The notes under the pieces were generated by a model. The model searched no databases and was not told the DNA's origin. It worked only from the letters and a program-made list of their open reading frames with translations. A stretch of DNA of 64,000 nt from positions 62,001-126,000 of the forward strand of contig JAIBCL010000002.1 in assembly GCA_019694165.1 (NCBI GenBank), in the 5' to 3' direction. The DNA is from Verrucomicrobiaceae bacterium (GTDB lineage Bacteria; Verrucomicrobiota; Verrucomicrobiia; Verrucomicrobiales; Verrucomicrobiaceae). A program made the translations under genes and the position numbers. This document shows positions 34,906 through 44,772 of this stretch, piece after piece (position 1 is the first letter of the stretch; each line of letters opens with the position of its first letter).

Positions 34906-36486
34906 ATGAAACGCCAGACTCTTCTCGCCACCCTAATCACATCGGTTGCAGCGCTACACGCCGCCCATGCGCCACTCCTGCCCGCGCCGAAGCATGTCGC
35001 GCCGCCATTGCCGGAGCAGATGGTGACGAACCGCGCGTTCACTGGCATCCCGAGCATGGCGGTCGCGCCGAAGGGGCGCTTGTGGGCGACGTGGTATGCG
35101 GGCGTGACGCCGGGCGAGGATGAAAACAACTACGTGGTGATCAGCACGAGCGGTGACCATGGCGCGACGTGGAAGGAGGTGCTCGTCATTGATCCCGATG
35201 GCAACGGTCCGGTGCGCGCGTATGACCCGGAGCTGTGGGTGGCACCGGATGGACGTTTGTTTTCGTTCTGGGCGCAGATGGACAAGAAGCGTCAGGACCT
35301 GGAGCACGGCGTTTGGTGCATGGAGACGAGCGATCCCGATGCTGAACAACCGACGTGGAGCAGGCCGCGCCGCATCACGGATGGCGTGATGATGTGCAAG
35401 CCGCTGGTGCTTTCCTCCGGCGAGTGGGCGCTGCCGGTGTCCACCTGGCGCGAACACGACAACAGCGCGCAGTTTGTGGCCTCGACCGATCAAGGCAAGA
35501 CATGGACGGTGCGCGGTGGTTGCCATGTGCCGGTGAAGGAACGCAGCTTCGACGAGCACATGTTCATCGAGCGAAAGGATCACTCGCTCTGGCTGTTGGT
35601 GCGCACGCGCTATGGCATCGGCGAAAGCGTGAGCACCGATGGTGGCAAGACGTGGCCGGAGCTGGTGCCATCGAAGATCGCGCACACGTCGTCACGGTTC
35701 TTCGCGCGGCGGCTCGCGTCAGGGAATCTGCTGCTGGTCAAGCACGGCCCCATCGACACGGCGACGGATCGCTCGCATCTCACGGCGTATGTTTCCAAGG
35801 ATGATGGGAAGAGCTGGCTCGGCGGCTTGCTGCTCGATGAACGCAAAGGCGTCTCGTATCCCGATGGTCAGCAGACGAGCGATGGGCTCATTCGCGTGAT
35901 CTATGACTACAGCCGCACAGTGGATCGAAACATCTTGATGGCGAGCTTCCGCGAGGAAGACGTGCTCGCGGGCAAGGACGTGAGTGGTGCGGTGAAGTTT
36001 CGCCAGCTCGTGAGCAAAGCGACTGGTGGCAAGGAGAAGCCGAAGGCTGAGTTGAAGCCAGTCAAAGATAATGCTGATGGCGAGCCGTTGCGTGTGCAGA
36101 CGCCGGGCAAGCTCTCGATGAAGGGAGCGGAGGTCTCGTCTTTGGCGATGGAAGCGGCGCTCTTCTCGGATCGCGCTTACATTGTCGCGAATGTGCCCAC
36201 GCCGTTGAAGAGAACGCAGTTTTTGGTGGTCGGGTTGAATGGTGACAAGACGATCACCTGCGATCGCGCGGGCACGGTTTGGTTCCTCACGCCATTGGCG
36301 GATCGCAACAAGGACACGCAGGCGCAGGCTTTGATGGATCAGGGATTCAAGAAGGTTGCACTGCCCGAGGTGCCGTTGTTTGCGCCGACGAATGCGGGGA
36401 ACTACTGCTCGCTGTTCCAGAAGGATTGCGCAGCCGGTGAAACCATTCGAATCGGCAAATGGGCAGTGCCGGTGTTCTTGCCATGA
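34906..36486 (+). CDS. Secreted BNR sialidase-like protein with C-terminal extension
   Basis: 526 aa from ATG 34906, the start of the signal peptide (LLATLITSVAALHAAHA). Asp boxes STSGDHGATW, STDQGKTW, STDGGKTW and SKDDGKSW. It is a paralogue of the protein at 260-1525 but has about 130 extra C-terminal residues (from KPKAELKPVKDN), which form an extra domain of unknown role. Its stop overlaps the start of the DUF1501 gene (ATGA). Role: removal of sialic acid or a similar terminal residue; substrate not readable. Confidence 0.77.
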   Translation: MKRQTLLATLITSVAALHAAHAPLLPAPKHVAPPLPEQMVTNRAFTGIPSMAVAPKGRLWATWYAGVTPGEDENNYVVISTSGDHGATWKEVLVIDPDGNGPVRAYDPELWVAPDGRLFSFWAQMDKKRQDLEHGVWCMETSDPDAEQPTWSRPRRITDGVMMCKPLVLSSGEWALPVSTWREHDNSAQFVASTDQGKTWTVRGGCHVPVKERSFDEHMFIERKDHSLWLLVRTRYGIGESVSTDGGKTWPELVPSKIAHTSSRFFARRLASGNLLLVKHGPIDTATDRSHLTAYVSKDDGKSWLGGLLLDERKGVSYPDGQQTSDGLIRVIYDYSRTVDRNILMASFREEDVLAGKDVSGAVKFRQLVSKATGGKEKPKAELKPVKDNADGEPLRVQTPGKLSMKGAEVSSLAMEAALFSDRAYIVANVPTPLKRTQFLVVGLNGDKTITCDRAGTVWFLTPLADRNKDTQAQALMDQGFKKVALPEVPLFAPTNAGNYCSLFQKDCAAGETIRIGKWAVPVFLP

Positions 36487-37892
36487 CTCACGAAATTTCC
36501 AGACGAAATCTGCTCGCTCAGTTCGGCGGCATGGCGCTTGCGTCGATGCTGCATCGCGATGCACAAGCAGCGAATCCGCTCGCGTCGAAACGCGGTCATC
36601 ATCCGGCGAAGGCGCGTGCGGTGATCCATATCTTTTGTCCGGGCGGGCTGTCGCATGTCGATACGTGGGACTACAAGCCGGTGCTCACGAAGCGGCACGG
36701 GCAGCCGTTTGATCCGGATGGAAAGCTCACGTTCTTCGCATCGAAGCCGGGCAACTGTCAGCAGAGCTACTGGCCGTTTCGTCAGCACGGCGAGTGCGGG
36801 CGATGGATCAGCGATTTGTTCCCGAAGCTCGCGCAACGCGTGGACGACATCGCCTTTCTGCACTCGATGCAGAGCAAGTCGGCGCTTCATGGACCGGCGA
36901 TGTTCATGGCAAACACGGGCAACATCCTGCCAGGCTTTCCCACCATGGGCGCGTGGGTGACGTATGGTCTCGGCAGCGAGAGCGAGGACCTGCCATCGTT
37001 TGTCGTGCTGCCTGATCCGCGCGGCTTGCCACCGGGCGGGGTGTTGAACTGGGGCTCGGGTTTCCTGCCTGCGATGCATCAGGGCACGGCGATTTCCACG
37101 GACGCCACAAAGCCGCCGATCGCTGATCTGTTTCCGCCGGAAGGCTACGTCAAAGGCTCCGAGCAGGCGGGCCGCGACTTCTTGCAGACGCTCAATCGCA
37201 AGCACGCCGCGCAACGCCGCGCCAACACCGAACTCGATGCGCGCATTGCTGCGTATGAACTCGCCGCGCGCCTGCAACTCAGCGCGCCCGAGGCCACCGA
37301 TGTTCGCAGCGAAAGCGAGGCGACGAAGAAGTTGTATCAGCTCGACCACGAGGACCTCGGACCCTTCGGCCGTCAGTGCCTGCTCGCCCGACGCATGGTG
37401 GAGCGCGGCGTGCGTTTTGTGCAGATCTTCTGCGGCGCAGAGAACACGACCGCAAAGAAGATTCGTCCCAACTGGGACAGCCACGAAGACCTCGTGCGCG
37501 ACCACGGCTACTGGGGCGCGGTGCTCGATCACGGTGCAGCAGCCTTGATTGCTGATTTGAAATCACGCGGCCTGCTCGATGAGACGCTCGTCATTTGCAC
37601 CAGCGAATTCGGACGTCAACCCGCGTCACAAGGCAAAGGTCGCGATCATAATCCAGGTGCCTTCACCGCGTGGATGGCCGGCGGCGGCATCCGTGGCGGT
37701 TCCGCGTACGGCAGCACGGATGACCTGGGATTCCAGGCCGCCGATCATCCGCTCTACAGCTACGACTTGCACGCGACTGCGCTTCACCTGCTCGGCATCG
37801 ACCATGAGAAGCTGACCTTCTACCATAACGGCCTCAATCGGAGGCTCACGGATGTGCATGGAAAGGTGATCAAAGACATTGTTGTTTCATGA
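36483..37892 (+). CDS. DUF1501 protein with Tat signal (sulfatase/alkaline phosphatase-like fold)
   Basis: 469 aa from ATG 36483. The N-terminus carries SRRNLLAQFGGMALA, a twin-arginine signal. HIFCPGGLSHVDTWDYKP with FLHSMQSKSALHGPAMFMAN and DLGPFGRQCLLARRMVERGV are DUF1501 hallmarks; CTSEFGRQP and a following GRDHNPGAFTAWMAGGG match the metal-binding end of the alkaline-phosphatase-like fold. The family is very common in planctomycetes and verrucomicrobia, where its activity is not established. Translational coupling to a sialidase-like gene suggests a linked substrate. Confidence 0.85.
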   Translation: MTHEISRRNLLAQFGGMALASMLHRDAQAANPLASKRGHHPAKARAVIHIFCPGGLSHVDTWDYKPVLTKRHGQPFDPDGKLTFFASKPGNCQQSYWPFRQHGECGRWISDLFPKLAQRVDDIAFLHSMQSKSALHGPAMFMANTGNILPGFPTMGAWVTYGLGSESEDLPSFVVLPDPRGLPPGGVLNWGSGFLPAMHQGTAISTDATKPPIADLFPPEGYVKGSEQAGRDFLQTLNRKHAAQRRANTELDARIAAYELAARLQLSAPEATDVRSESEATKKLYQLDHEDLGPFGRQCLLARRMVERGVRFVQIFCGAENTTAKKIRPNWDSHEDLVRDHGYWGAVLDHGAAALIADLKSRGLLDETLVICTSEFGRQPASQGKGRDHNPGAFTAWMAGGGIRGGSAYGSTDDLGFQAADHPLYSYDLHATALHLLGIDHEKLTFYHNGLNRRLTDVHGKVIKDIVVS

Positions 37893-38032
37893 CTCATGCG
37901 CGGCATGTGTGCATCGTGGATGAACACTTCTTCCCTCGACGCGAGGCTCGAAAGCCCTGTCGGCTCCGTCACGAGGGCTTCAGAGTAGCAAATGCATGCT
38001 TCCTGCCCATCATGCGACGCTGATTCCCCACC

Positions 38033-38854
38033 ATGAAACCCACACTGCCTGCCATCTTCATTCTTCCTGTCTTCGCACTCTCCCAGACCTCTGCCCGACC
38101 GCCCGCAGGCGAGCCTACCAACGCCGCCGAGGCCGCCGCGCAGAAGGCGAAGGAGGACGCCGTCATCGAAGAGCGCTATCAGGCGCTCGTCGCCGCGCTT
38201 CCGCCAGACCAGCAGGCATGGGAACGAACGCTGCAGGACCAGCTCGGCAGCTTCTACCTGCCTTTGCACAAGCGGGCCCGGATCGCCGGGCAATCCACCG
38301 CGTGGGACTTCGTACAGGATGACCCCAGGTTGCCGCGCGTCCTCCTGATCGGCGACTCCGTATCGCGCGGCTACACCCAGGCCGTGCGCACGGCCCTCGC
38401 GGGCAAGGCAAATGTCCACCGCGCCCCCGCCAACTGCGGCCCCACAGCCAGCGGCATCAAGAACATCGAAGTCTGGCTTGGGGGCGGCCGATGGGACGTC
38501 ATCCATTTCAATTTCGGCATCCACGACCGCAACACGCCGGTCGATGAATACACCGGTCGGCTCGATCAGCTCGTCGCGCGCATGAAGCAAACCGGTGCCA
38601 GACTCATCTGGGCCAGCACCACGCCCATCCCCGATGATCCGCCGAAGAAACAAGCCTCCGCCTCCGTCGTCGAGCGGAACAAAGCCGCCGCCGCACTGAT
38701 GACCAGACACGGAATCGCCACCGACGATCTCTTTGCAGCCATCACGCCCCGCCTCGCTGATATGCAAAACCCCAATGACGTTCATTTCACGACCAAAGGC
38801 TATGAGTTCCTGGGCGAGGTGGTCGCCAAGTCCATCAGAGCGGCATTGAAGTGA
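38033..38854 (+). CDS. Secreted SGNH/GDSL hydrolase
   Basis: 273 aa with signal peptide AIFILPVFALSQTSA. Block I is LLIGDSVSRGYT (catalytic Ser), FNFGIHDRN matches the Gly/Asn blocks, and NDVHFTTKGYEFLG is block V with Asp and His. Family members are esterases, often removing acetyl groups from glycans. A helical segment of about 80 residues precedes the catalytic domain (AAEAAAQKAKEDAVIEERY). It stands in the same direction as its neighbours but is separated by 140 bases from the DUF1501 gene. Confidence 0.85.
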   Translation: MKPTLPAIFILPVFALSQTSARPPAGEPTNAAEAAAQKAKEDAVIEERYQALVAALPPDQQAWERTLQDQLGSFYLPLHKRARIAGQSTAWDFVQDDPRLPRVLLIGDSVSRGYTQAVRTALAGKANVHRAPANCGPTASGIKNIEVWLGGGRWDVIHFNFGIHDRNTPVDEYTGRLDQLVARMKQTGARLIWASTTPIPDDPPKKQASASVVERNKAAAALMTRHGIATDDLFAAITPRLADMQNPNDVHFTTKGYEFLGEVVAKSIRAALK

Positions 38855-38882
38855 CGCTTTCTGACAGCCATCCTTCGTCCCC

Positions 38883-39485
38883 ATGAAGACCACGCCCTGC
38901 ATCCCTGCCCGCCTGATGCCCTCCACGCGGGCATTTCTTCTGCGCGTCTCGCGGTTGCTTGCCGCCATCACCCTCGGCAGCCTCCTCCCGGCCTGCCACG
39001 ATTCTCCGCAAACATGTTTCGAGCGCGCCGTCTTGAACACCAACTTCATGCATGGTTTCGCCGGCCGCGCCATGGAGCAGGAACTCGACACCCCGTCCGT
39101 GAAGCTCACTGGCGCCAAGCCCGGAGAGACCGCGCCCATGACGCGCAAAGAGGTCGTCGATGCCAAGATCAGCTTCGTCGAGGACTCGCTCACCCGGGTG
39201 CGCAGGCTTCGCCAGACCGATGACAACCGAGACATCATCCAGGCATCCATCGCGCTGCACGAGCATGTGCTGCGCGTCTATCGTGACGAGTACCAGCAGC
39301 TCGCCCGCCTTTACGACACCGGCGCGCCGAAGGCAGAGATCGCGCGGCTCACCGCCGCCATCGCCACGAACCACGGCCCGCCATTTCAGGCCCTCTCGGC
39401 CAAGCTCACCACCGCCGGCAAGGCCTACGCCACCCGCCACTCCATCAAGGTCATCTGGGATGTCCGTACCTCCCCCTCTCCTTAA
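38883..39485 (+). CDS. Putative lipoprotein of unknown function
   Basis: 200 aa. The N-terminus LLAAITLGSLLPAC ends in a lipobox (LPAC), so Cys would be lipidated. The mature part is mostly helical and charged (KEVVDAKISFVEDSLTRVRR, IIQASIALHEHVLRVYRDEY) with no recognisable domain. It lies 28 bases after the SGNH hydrolase gene and could be co-transcribed. It is followed by a decayed sulfatase gene. Confidence 0.6.
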   Translation: MKTTPCIPARLMPSTRAFLLRVSRLLAAITLGSLLPACHDSPQTCFERAVLNTNFMHGFAGRAMEQELDTPSVKLTGAKPGETAPMTRKEVVDAKISFVEDSLTRVRRLRQTDDNRDIIQASIALHEHVLRVYRDEYQQLARLYDTGAPKAEIARLTAAIATNHGPPFQALSAKLTTAGKAYATRHSIKVIWDVRTSPSP

Positions 39486-39539
39486 TATCAAAACGAGGAA
39501 CGTCACTTGGCTTGCCGATGCGAGATCATGGCTCCCCTG

Positions 39540-40140
39540 CCCTGCTCCACGGCAATCGTCACCACGACATCCGGCGAGAGCTGCGGTGAGCGAGAAGACG
39601 ATGACACAGCACCTGAAGGCGGCGGCTTACGTTACGGGAATCGTGGGCAAATGGCATCTCGGCGACACGGATGCGTCGTTCACGCCGCCTGCGCGAAGCG
39701 AAGGTTTGATTTCGCGCTCGGCAACATCGGAAATCTCGACGTAGGCGACGGGCCGTCGTTCTACCTCGGCAACGAGATGCTCGACCATCGGGCGAGCGCG
39801 CGGTCACATCCCCCGTGTATGACCACGAGACGATCAGCTTCGCGAAATGCGGCAAGGACAAGCCGTGACTGGCAAAGTTCAACCATTTGCCAAAGCACGA
39901 TCAGAACTACGCCGCGCTCGTTGCCGTGGCGGAAGAAGCCGTCGGCACCACGATGACCAAACTGCGCGAACTTGGGCGGTAGGAGAACACCTTGATTTCC
40001 GGTAGTCCACGCTGGCACAAGTGGCCGACAGGCAAGCATGACTTCCACGTCACCGAGAAGGTCACGTAGTTTTGGGGCGGTGACGCGCCGGCAAGAAAAT
40101 TGAGCGCGGGAGGACACTTGGCGGTCATCCTGACGAAATG
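39540..40140 (+). pseudogene. Decayed sulfatase gene
   Basis: Sulfatase pieces appear in order but in different frames. In frame 1, HLKAAAYVTGIVGKWHLGDT (from 39604) is the region after the active-site Cys. In frame 3, FDFALGNIGNLDVGDGPSFY follows near 39700-39760. In frame 2 from 39818, YDHETISFAKCGKDKP, a TGA, NYAALVAVAEEAVGTTMTKL, a TAG and ENTLISGSPRWHKWPTGKHD, then another TAG. At least two frameshifts and three stops show a dead gene. The signature Cys region is missing or unrecognisable. Confidence 0.8.
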
Positions 40141-40202
40141 CCGACAATTCTTCCCATGCGTCACCACGAAGGCATGACACGCTGGGTTTAGACCTCCGCA
40201 TC

Positions 40203-41867
40203 ATGAAAGCGATTCCTTCTCTTCTGCTTCTTGGCCTCTCCGTCACGGCGTTGCAGGCACACACGTTGAGCTCTTCGGACAAAGAAGGGCTTCGGCAGCA
40301 CATTTTGGACGAGTATCTGCAAAAGTCGGCTGCACAGGCTGCGGTGATACCGAAGGCTCCCTCGCCATCGCAGCCGCGTCGCGTGCAAAAACCGGTCCAG
40401 GTGGCCTCGACGGGTGTTTTCGACCTCGCGGCGCTGATTTCGATTTCGTCGTTCACCGCGCCGAGCGGCAATGGAGCGCTCATGGCGGCCTCGTTTGCGC
40501 CTTTTCGGCCGAAAGTGCGGTTTTTCTGGGATGGCACCACGTTCTACGAAGAGTCCGACAACATGCCGGACAACATGCCGAATCGCATGACGGGCATTTC
40601 GTCGTGGCAGCAGCAGATTCCGCTGCCGGCTTCGTATTTCGCGAACACGACGAACCCGGAGAACAACGCGGGGTCGCTTGGGTTTGGCCAGCCGAACTAC
40701 TGGCGGCTGCCGTTGGTGCCGACGGTGGCGGCATCGCCGACGCTGATCTTCACGCCGGGCTCGACGTCGAACAATTTTCAGCGGGGGGCCATCGCGCTGG
40801 CGTCGAATGGCATCGCGATCTTCAATCCGGCGAACAACACGGGCCGAGTGAGTTATGAAATCGGCGAACTCGACTACTACGGCGGTCACTGCGGCATGGC
40901 GGACGACTATCATTATCACATCATCCCGATGCATTTGTCCGCTCGCTTCGGCGGGCCGCTCACGGACGACAAGCCGGTGGCGTGGGCGCTGGATGGTTAT
41001 CCGATTTATGGCTACGTGGAGCCGGATGGCACGGCGCGGCAGGCGCTGGATTCGAATGGCGGGCACGATCACGGCTCGTGGGGCTATCACTACCACGCGA
41101 TCGGCAACAACACCGTGGACGCGACGCATCCGTATGGCACGCCGCAGTCGCCTTACACGATGACGAGCTTTCGTGGCACGGTGGTGAATTTTGGCGGCCA
41201 GGTCGATGGTCAGCCGGAGATCACGCCGATGCGTGCGTCGGGCACGGGCGGCTACACGGCGCAGCCGGTGGCGGGGGCTTCTTTTGGTGCCAATGCGTAT
41301 AAAAACCCGGTGGCGTTGACCACGGATGGCTCGGGCAATCTCATGGAAGACACCTCGCCGAGCGCGGTGGCTTCGCCGGACCATTACCGGCTGCGTGTGA
41401 CGATCAATGGCACCGACTACGACGAGTGCTGGCGTTTGAACCGCACGGCGAATCCGCGCTCGATCACGATCACCTGGCGTCTGCCGGGCGCGACGACGAC
41501 CACGACCTACACGAGCGTGAACAACCGCATCACCGCGTATCCGATGGCCGGCGCGAGCCAGGCGCAGATCCCGGACACGAGCCAGACGGTCAATTCGACC
41601 TCGACCTTTGGCGAGGACGCGGACTACACGCAGAACGCGCAGTCCTTCACCGACAATGGCAACGGCACCATCACGGACAACGTCACCGGTTTGATGTGGC
41701 AGAAGACCGACAACGGCGAATCGACCTGGGAAACGGCGACCACGAATGCCTCGTCGCTCACGCTCGGCGGCTACAGCGACTGGCGATTGCCGATTTCCAA
41801 CTCATCTCTCACGCGGCTCATAACGAGCCTGATGGACTGGTGTTGGATGATACATAACCTATCGTGA
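40203..41867 (+). CDS. YHYH-domain / DUF1566 surface protein, apparently cut off after DWRLP
   Basis: 554 aa with signal peptide (IPSLLLLGLSVTALQA). About 120-380 is a YHYH domain: GGHCGMADDYHYH, WALDGYPIYGYVEPDG and GYHYHAIGN. About 470-530 is a DUF1566 (Lcl-type) domain: FTDNGNGTITDNVTGLMWQK and LTLGGYSDWRLP. DUF1566 normally continues well past DWRLP, but here the frame turns into unrelated residues and stops 24 codons later. A frame lacking a start at 48789-50795 reads like the missing rest. I infer that 41800-48788 was inserted here or that the gene was rearranged. The YHYH family's function is unknown. Confidence 0.75.
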   Translation: MKAIPSLLLLGLSVTALQAHTLSSSDKEGLRQHILDEYLQKSAAQAAVIPKAPSPSQPRRVQKPVQVASTGVFDLAALISISSFTAPSGNGALMAASFAPFRPKVRFFWDGTTFYEESDNMPDNMPNRMTGISSWQQQIPLPASYFANTTNPENNAGSLGFGQPNYWRLPLVPTVAASPTLIFTPGSTSNNFQRGAIALASNGIAIFNPANNTGRVSYEIGELDYYGGHCGMADDYHYHIIPMHLSARFGGPLTDDKPVAWALDGYPIYGYVEPDGTARQALDSNGGHDHGSWGYHYHAIGNNTVDATHPYGTPQSPYTMTSFRGTVVNFGGQVDGQPEITPMRASGTGGYTAQPVAGASFGANAYKNPVALTTDGSGNLMEDTSPSAVASPDHYRLRVTINGTDYDECWRLNRTANPRSITITWRLPGATTTTTYTSVNNRITAYPMAGASQAQIPDTSQTVNSTSTFGEDADYTQNAQSFTDNGNGTITDNVTGLMWQKTDNGESTWETATTNASSLTLGGYSDWRLPISNSSLTRLITSLMDWCWMIHNLS

Positions 41868-41900
41868 TTACGCCAGTTTAGGCCGCCTTGCCGACATTCC

Positions 41901-42953
41901 TCAAGCTGGAGTAAGCTGCGCAGTCTTGGACCAAATCTCTTTGAATCTAGCAATCTTGTCCTGATGGGGGGCTGTGCGGACAACTTGGCGTGCGTTGCGA
42001 GTAAGTCTAGCGAGGTTGGCATCAATCGAGCCAAGGTGATTGTGATCGAGATGGGCGAAGTCGGGGCGGAAACGCACCTTGTCGAGCACGGGTGGCACGG
42101 AGGTGCTGTAGTCCACACCGTTGAGCACTGCGAAGTGGGTGGCAAACTCGATCTTGATGCTGCCGTCGGCTACACCGCCTATTTCTTCGATTAGCCGAAC
42201 GGCAAGGTTTGCCACCCGCATCATTTCCCGCATGTCCACAGTTTGCAGTGTGAGAGGCATGTCGCGGATGATCGAGAACTCACCATCACCTTCTCTTTTC
42301 AATGAACCGTTTTCGGCTTCGACGAGCTTGGGAATGGCTGGCACAGAAAAGCCGAGATTGCAGAGCAGTTCCAACAGCACGGGATGCACGTCATCCCGCA
42401 AGGTGAGGTGCATTTCTCCACGGCGGAAGCGGTCGCGGCGTCCGTTCACTTCGGGGTTGAGGCGGCGCAGTGTCACCACCGCTGGCAGCGAACGCATTTG
42501 GCCGTCAATCGCCGACTTGTAAACGAAGGGCGCGGCAGTGGTCGGATCGACGACAGGCGCAATGCGGTCATAGGCTGAGCGGTCGAACGGTTTGCAGTTC
42601 ACCGGTTCGTCCACCACGATGAACTCGCCTTCGACGTAGCACTCGGAGCCACTGCGCTCCACGATGTCCACCGCCTTGTGCCACATTTCACGGTATTTCG
42701 CGGCATTGGAGGTGACGAAGGTCAGGTGCTGCACGGGCGCGAAGTGCTCGAAAGGCAATGTCGGGTCGCCGTTGCGGCCATAGACATGAAAGTCGGGATC
42801 GAAGTAGTCATGCGTCAATCCGGCCTCAAGTAACTCGGCGGTTGTTTCGTCGGGCATTACTTCCTGTGCATCCACATGGATGTGGAAGTGATAAATCTCC
42901 GGCTCTTTGTCCTTTGGCTGGAGGGTCTTGATATAGTGTTTACGGAAGTCCAT
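41901..42953 (-). CDS. Unknown protein with two H-L-T motifs, last gene of ABC-transporter operon
   Basis: 350 aa, no signal peptide. The N-terminus has YHFHIHVDAQEV. Two motifs, HLTF at 76-79 and HLTL at 182-185, fit the H-hydrophobic-T-hydrophobic pair of 2H phosphoesterases, although the spacing is longer than usual and the rest is not recognisable, so this is a weak hint. Two long helical stretches follow (VHPVLLELLCNLGF, MREMMRVANLAVRLIEEIGG). It starts 19 bases after the membrane-protein gene and probably shares its transcript. Function unknown. Confidence 0.65.
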   Translation of the reverse strand: MDFRKHYIKTLQPKDKEPEIYHFHIHVDAQEVMPDETTAELLEAGLTHDYFDPDFHVYGRNGDPTLPFEHFAPVQHLTFVTSNAAKYREMWHKAVDIVERSGSECYVEGEFIVVDEPVNCKPFDRSAYDRIAPVVDPTTAAPFVYKSAIDGQMRSLPAVVTLRRLNPEVNGRRDRFRRGEMHLTLRDDVHPVLLELLCNLGFSVPAIPKLVEAENGSLKREGDGEFSIIRDMPLTLQTVDMREMMRVANLAVRLIEEIGGVADGSIKIEFATHFAVLNGVDYSTSVPPVLDKVRFRPDFAHLDHNHLGSIDANLARLTRNARQVVRTAPHQDKIARFKEIWSKTAQLTPA

Positions 42954-42972
42954 GTAATAGTCGTCGCTTGCT

Positions 42973-43971
42973 TCAAGTGGCGCTCACTGGCTTAATCGCA
43001 GATGGAACATACTGCTTGGCATCATGAAACAGGTCTTCGCCGACGTTCTTGAAAATGTCGATGAAGTCTTCAAGCTCAGTGTAGAAACCTGCTGCGGCGG
43101 ATCTATGCTGGGCGGTGTGGCTGCCAACCAAGAACACCAGACACGCCATTCTTGCCGAGCCCTTCGCATCGGGTCGAAGTCTCGCCAGGATCATTTGAAA
43201 CGGTAACGTATCAATTTGGCGGAACTCGGCGTTTCCTAAGTGAGTGTCTCTCGATCCATGAGTCTGTGCTATTTTGGACCACGATTGAGGCACATCAGCC
43301 AGAGCTTTTGCCACATCGAATTTTTCATAACCTGACCTTTTGCTCAAATCCTCAAAGAAGCCCTTCAAGGCGGCGTCGGGCACCGTTAGCAGTCGAAATT
43401 TGCGAACCTTGCCTGCGCACTCTTTGATCAGCTTCCAATACTCATTGCATGCTTCTGGAAATAGGAACCGCTTATTGATCACTGGGACGGTCACAATATT
43501 TCGATCAGTTTGATCACCGAAAGCAGGAATGTGAACGGCCCCAAAGCGAACGGTAAATGTAATGATGAAAAGCTCATCTGCCACATTGTCGAGCATATAG
43601 ATTGCGCGCCCTAATATCTCAGGAATCCCGCGCAATCTGAGTCTGACCACCTCTTCAAGATTTTTGATTGAGTCGCTGAGATCGGTGTTGGCTTTATGCA
43701 GTGAATCTAGACCGCCTTTCATTTTATTCTGCATAGCTTCTGCCACGATGGAGCCAAACCAACCCACAAATCCAAAAGCTATTGTCACCCAAAGACCCAG
43801 AACACCGATGGTAGAGTTGATGAGGGGAACATCCGCTAACCATTTGTCAATTGTGTGGGCATGACAAAGGGTGACAGCAAGTGTTCCGCACAGACTGAGA
43901 GCGAGGATTAATCCTGTTAGCCAAGCGTGCTTCAATAGACGGGCCGCCCATCTTTGGGTTCGTGTTTCCAT
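42973..43971 (-). CDS. Membrane protein of unknown function, fourth gene of ABC-transporter operon
   Basis: 332 aa. Two transmembrane segments at the N-terminus (LTGLILALSLCGTLAVTLC and IGVLGLWVTIAFGFVGWFGS) are followed by a short coiled region (GGLDSLHKANTDLSDSIKNL) and a cytoplasmic-looking domain of about 200 residues (AIYMLDNVADELFIITFTVR, FQMILARLRPDAKGSARMAC, FYTELEDFIDIFKNVGEDL). I do not recognise the domain. It begins 12 bases after the ATPase gene. Base composition is lower in G and C than in the flanking sulfatase regions. Confidence 0.65.
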   Translation of the reverse strand: METRTQRWAARLLKHAWLTGLILALSLCGTLAVTLCHAHTIDKWLADVPLINSTIGVLGLWVTIAFGFVGWFGSIVAEAMQNKMKGGLDSLHKANTDLSDSIKNLEEVVRLRLRGIPEILGRAIYMLDNVADELFIITFTVRFGAVHIPAFGDQTDRNIVTVPVINKRFLFPEACNEYWKLIKECAGKVRKFRLLTVPDAALKGFFEDLSKRSGYEKFDVAKALADVPQSWSKIAQTHGSRDTHLGNAEFRQIDTLPFQMILARLRPDAKGSARMACLVFLVGSHTAQHRSAAAGFYTELEDFIDIFKNVGEDLFHDAKQYVPSAIKPVSAT

Positions 43972-43983
43972 AAATTATTAGAG

Positions 43984-44772
43984 CTAGTGTTGCTGGTTGG
44001 ATTGAGCCACTGGCAGACTGTCCTGAATGATACCGATAAAAGCAGCAAACTCAGGCATGCTGCTCAACCGAGGGCGAGCTATATCAACGCGCATGTCGGA
44101 AATCACCATGGTTGGGCGAGGCGCGAGAATGCTAATTCGGTCTGCCAAAATTATTGCTTCCTCTGGCATGTGAGTCACAAAGAGGATTGTTGGATTAAAT
44201 CGATCACGAACCGCTAAAATAAAATCCTGCATCGCCAACCTCGCCGGATAGTCCAGAGCGGCAAACGGCTCATCCATCAGCAAGAACTCCGGCTGATTCA
44301 CCAACGCACGAGCAACAGCCGCTCGCTGCCTCATGCCGCCTGAGAGCTGATGAGGGAAGCTCTTGGCCCAGTCCTGTAGGCCCACTGCTTCCAGCATCAG
44401 AACGGCTTGTTCTCTGCGCTCACTGGGAGACAGCCCGTGCATCTTGGGGCCAAACTCCACGTTCTGTAGAATCGTCAGCCAAGGGAACAGGCATGCAGAC
44501 TGCGACATCAGAAAGCGCGAAGAATCCGGTGCACTCACGGGTTTGCCATCGACGAGCAGGGTGCCGGACTTCGGCGTTTCAAGACCAGCGATCAAGTTGA
44601 GCAGCGAACTTTTGCCGCAGCCGCTCGGCCCGAGAATGGCGACGAACTCGCCTTTTGAGACGGAAAACGTCATCCCCTCAATCGCAAGCGTCTCGGTCCC
44701 ATCGGGGTTCGGCCAAGCGAAGGAGAGGTTTTCGCAGGTTATTGCGCTTGGCTTGTGAGGGTCGGGTTCCAC
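43984..44772 (-). CDS. ABC transporter ATPase, nitrate/sulfonate/taurine type
   Basis: 262 aa with a GTG start at 44772, overlapping the permease gene by 34 bases. Walker A GPSGCGKSS (about 48-56), signature LSGGMRQR (143-150), Walker B FLLMDEP (163-169) and the switch His in LFVTHMPEEA are all present, so it should be active. The Q-loop region and the sequence style (FPWLTILQNVEFG) place it in the SsuB/TauB/NrtD group. It energises the permease next to it. Confidence 0.9.
   Translation of the reverse strand: MEPDPHKPSAITCENLSFAWPNPDGTETLAIEGMTFSVSKGEFVAILGPSGCGKSSLLNLIAGLETPKSGTLLVDGKPVSAPDSSRFLMSQSACLFPWLTILQNVEFGPKMHGLSPSERREQAVLMLEAVGLQDWAKSFPHQLSGGMRQRAAVARALVNQPEFLLMDEPFAALDYPARLAMQDFILAVRDRFNPTILFVTHMPEEAIILADRISILAPRPTMVISDMRVDIARPRLSSMPEFAAFIGIIQDSLPVAQSNQQH

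Noticed and set aside
41811..41830. tRNA-like hairpin with CAT in the loop (ggctcataacgagcc) at the left border of the proposed insertion
   Set aside because: It resembles an initiator-tRNA anticodon arm, but no matching acceptor, D or T arms surround it.
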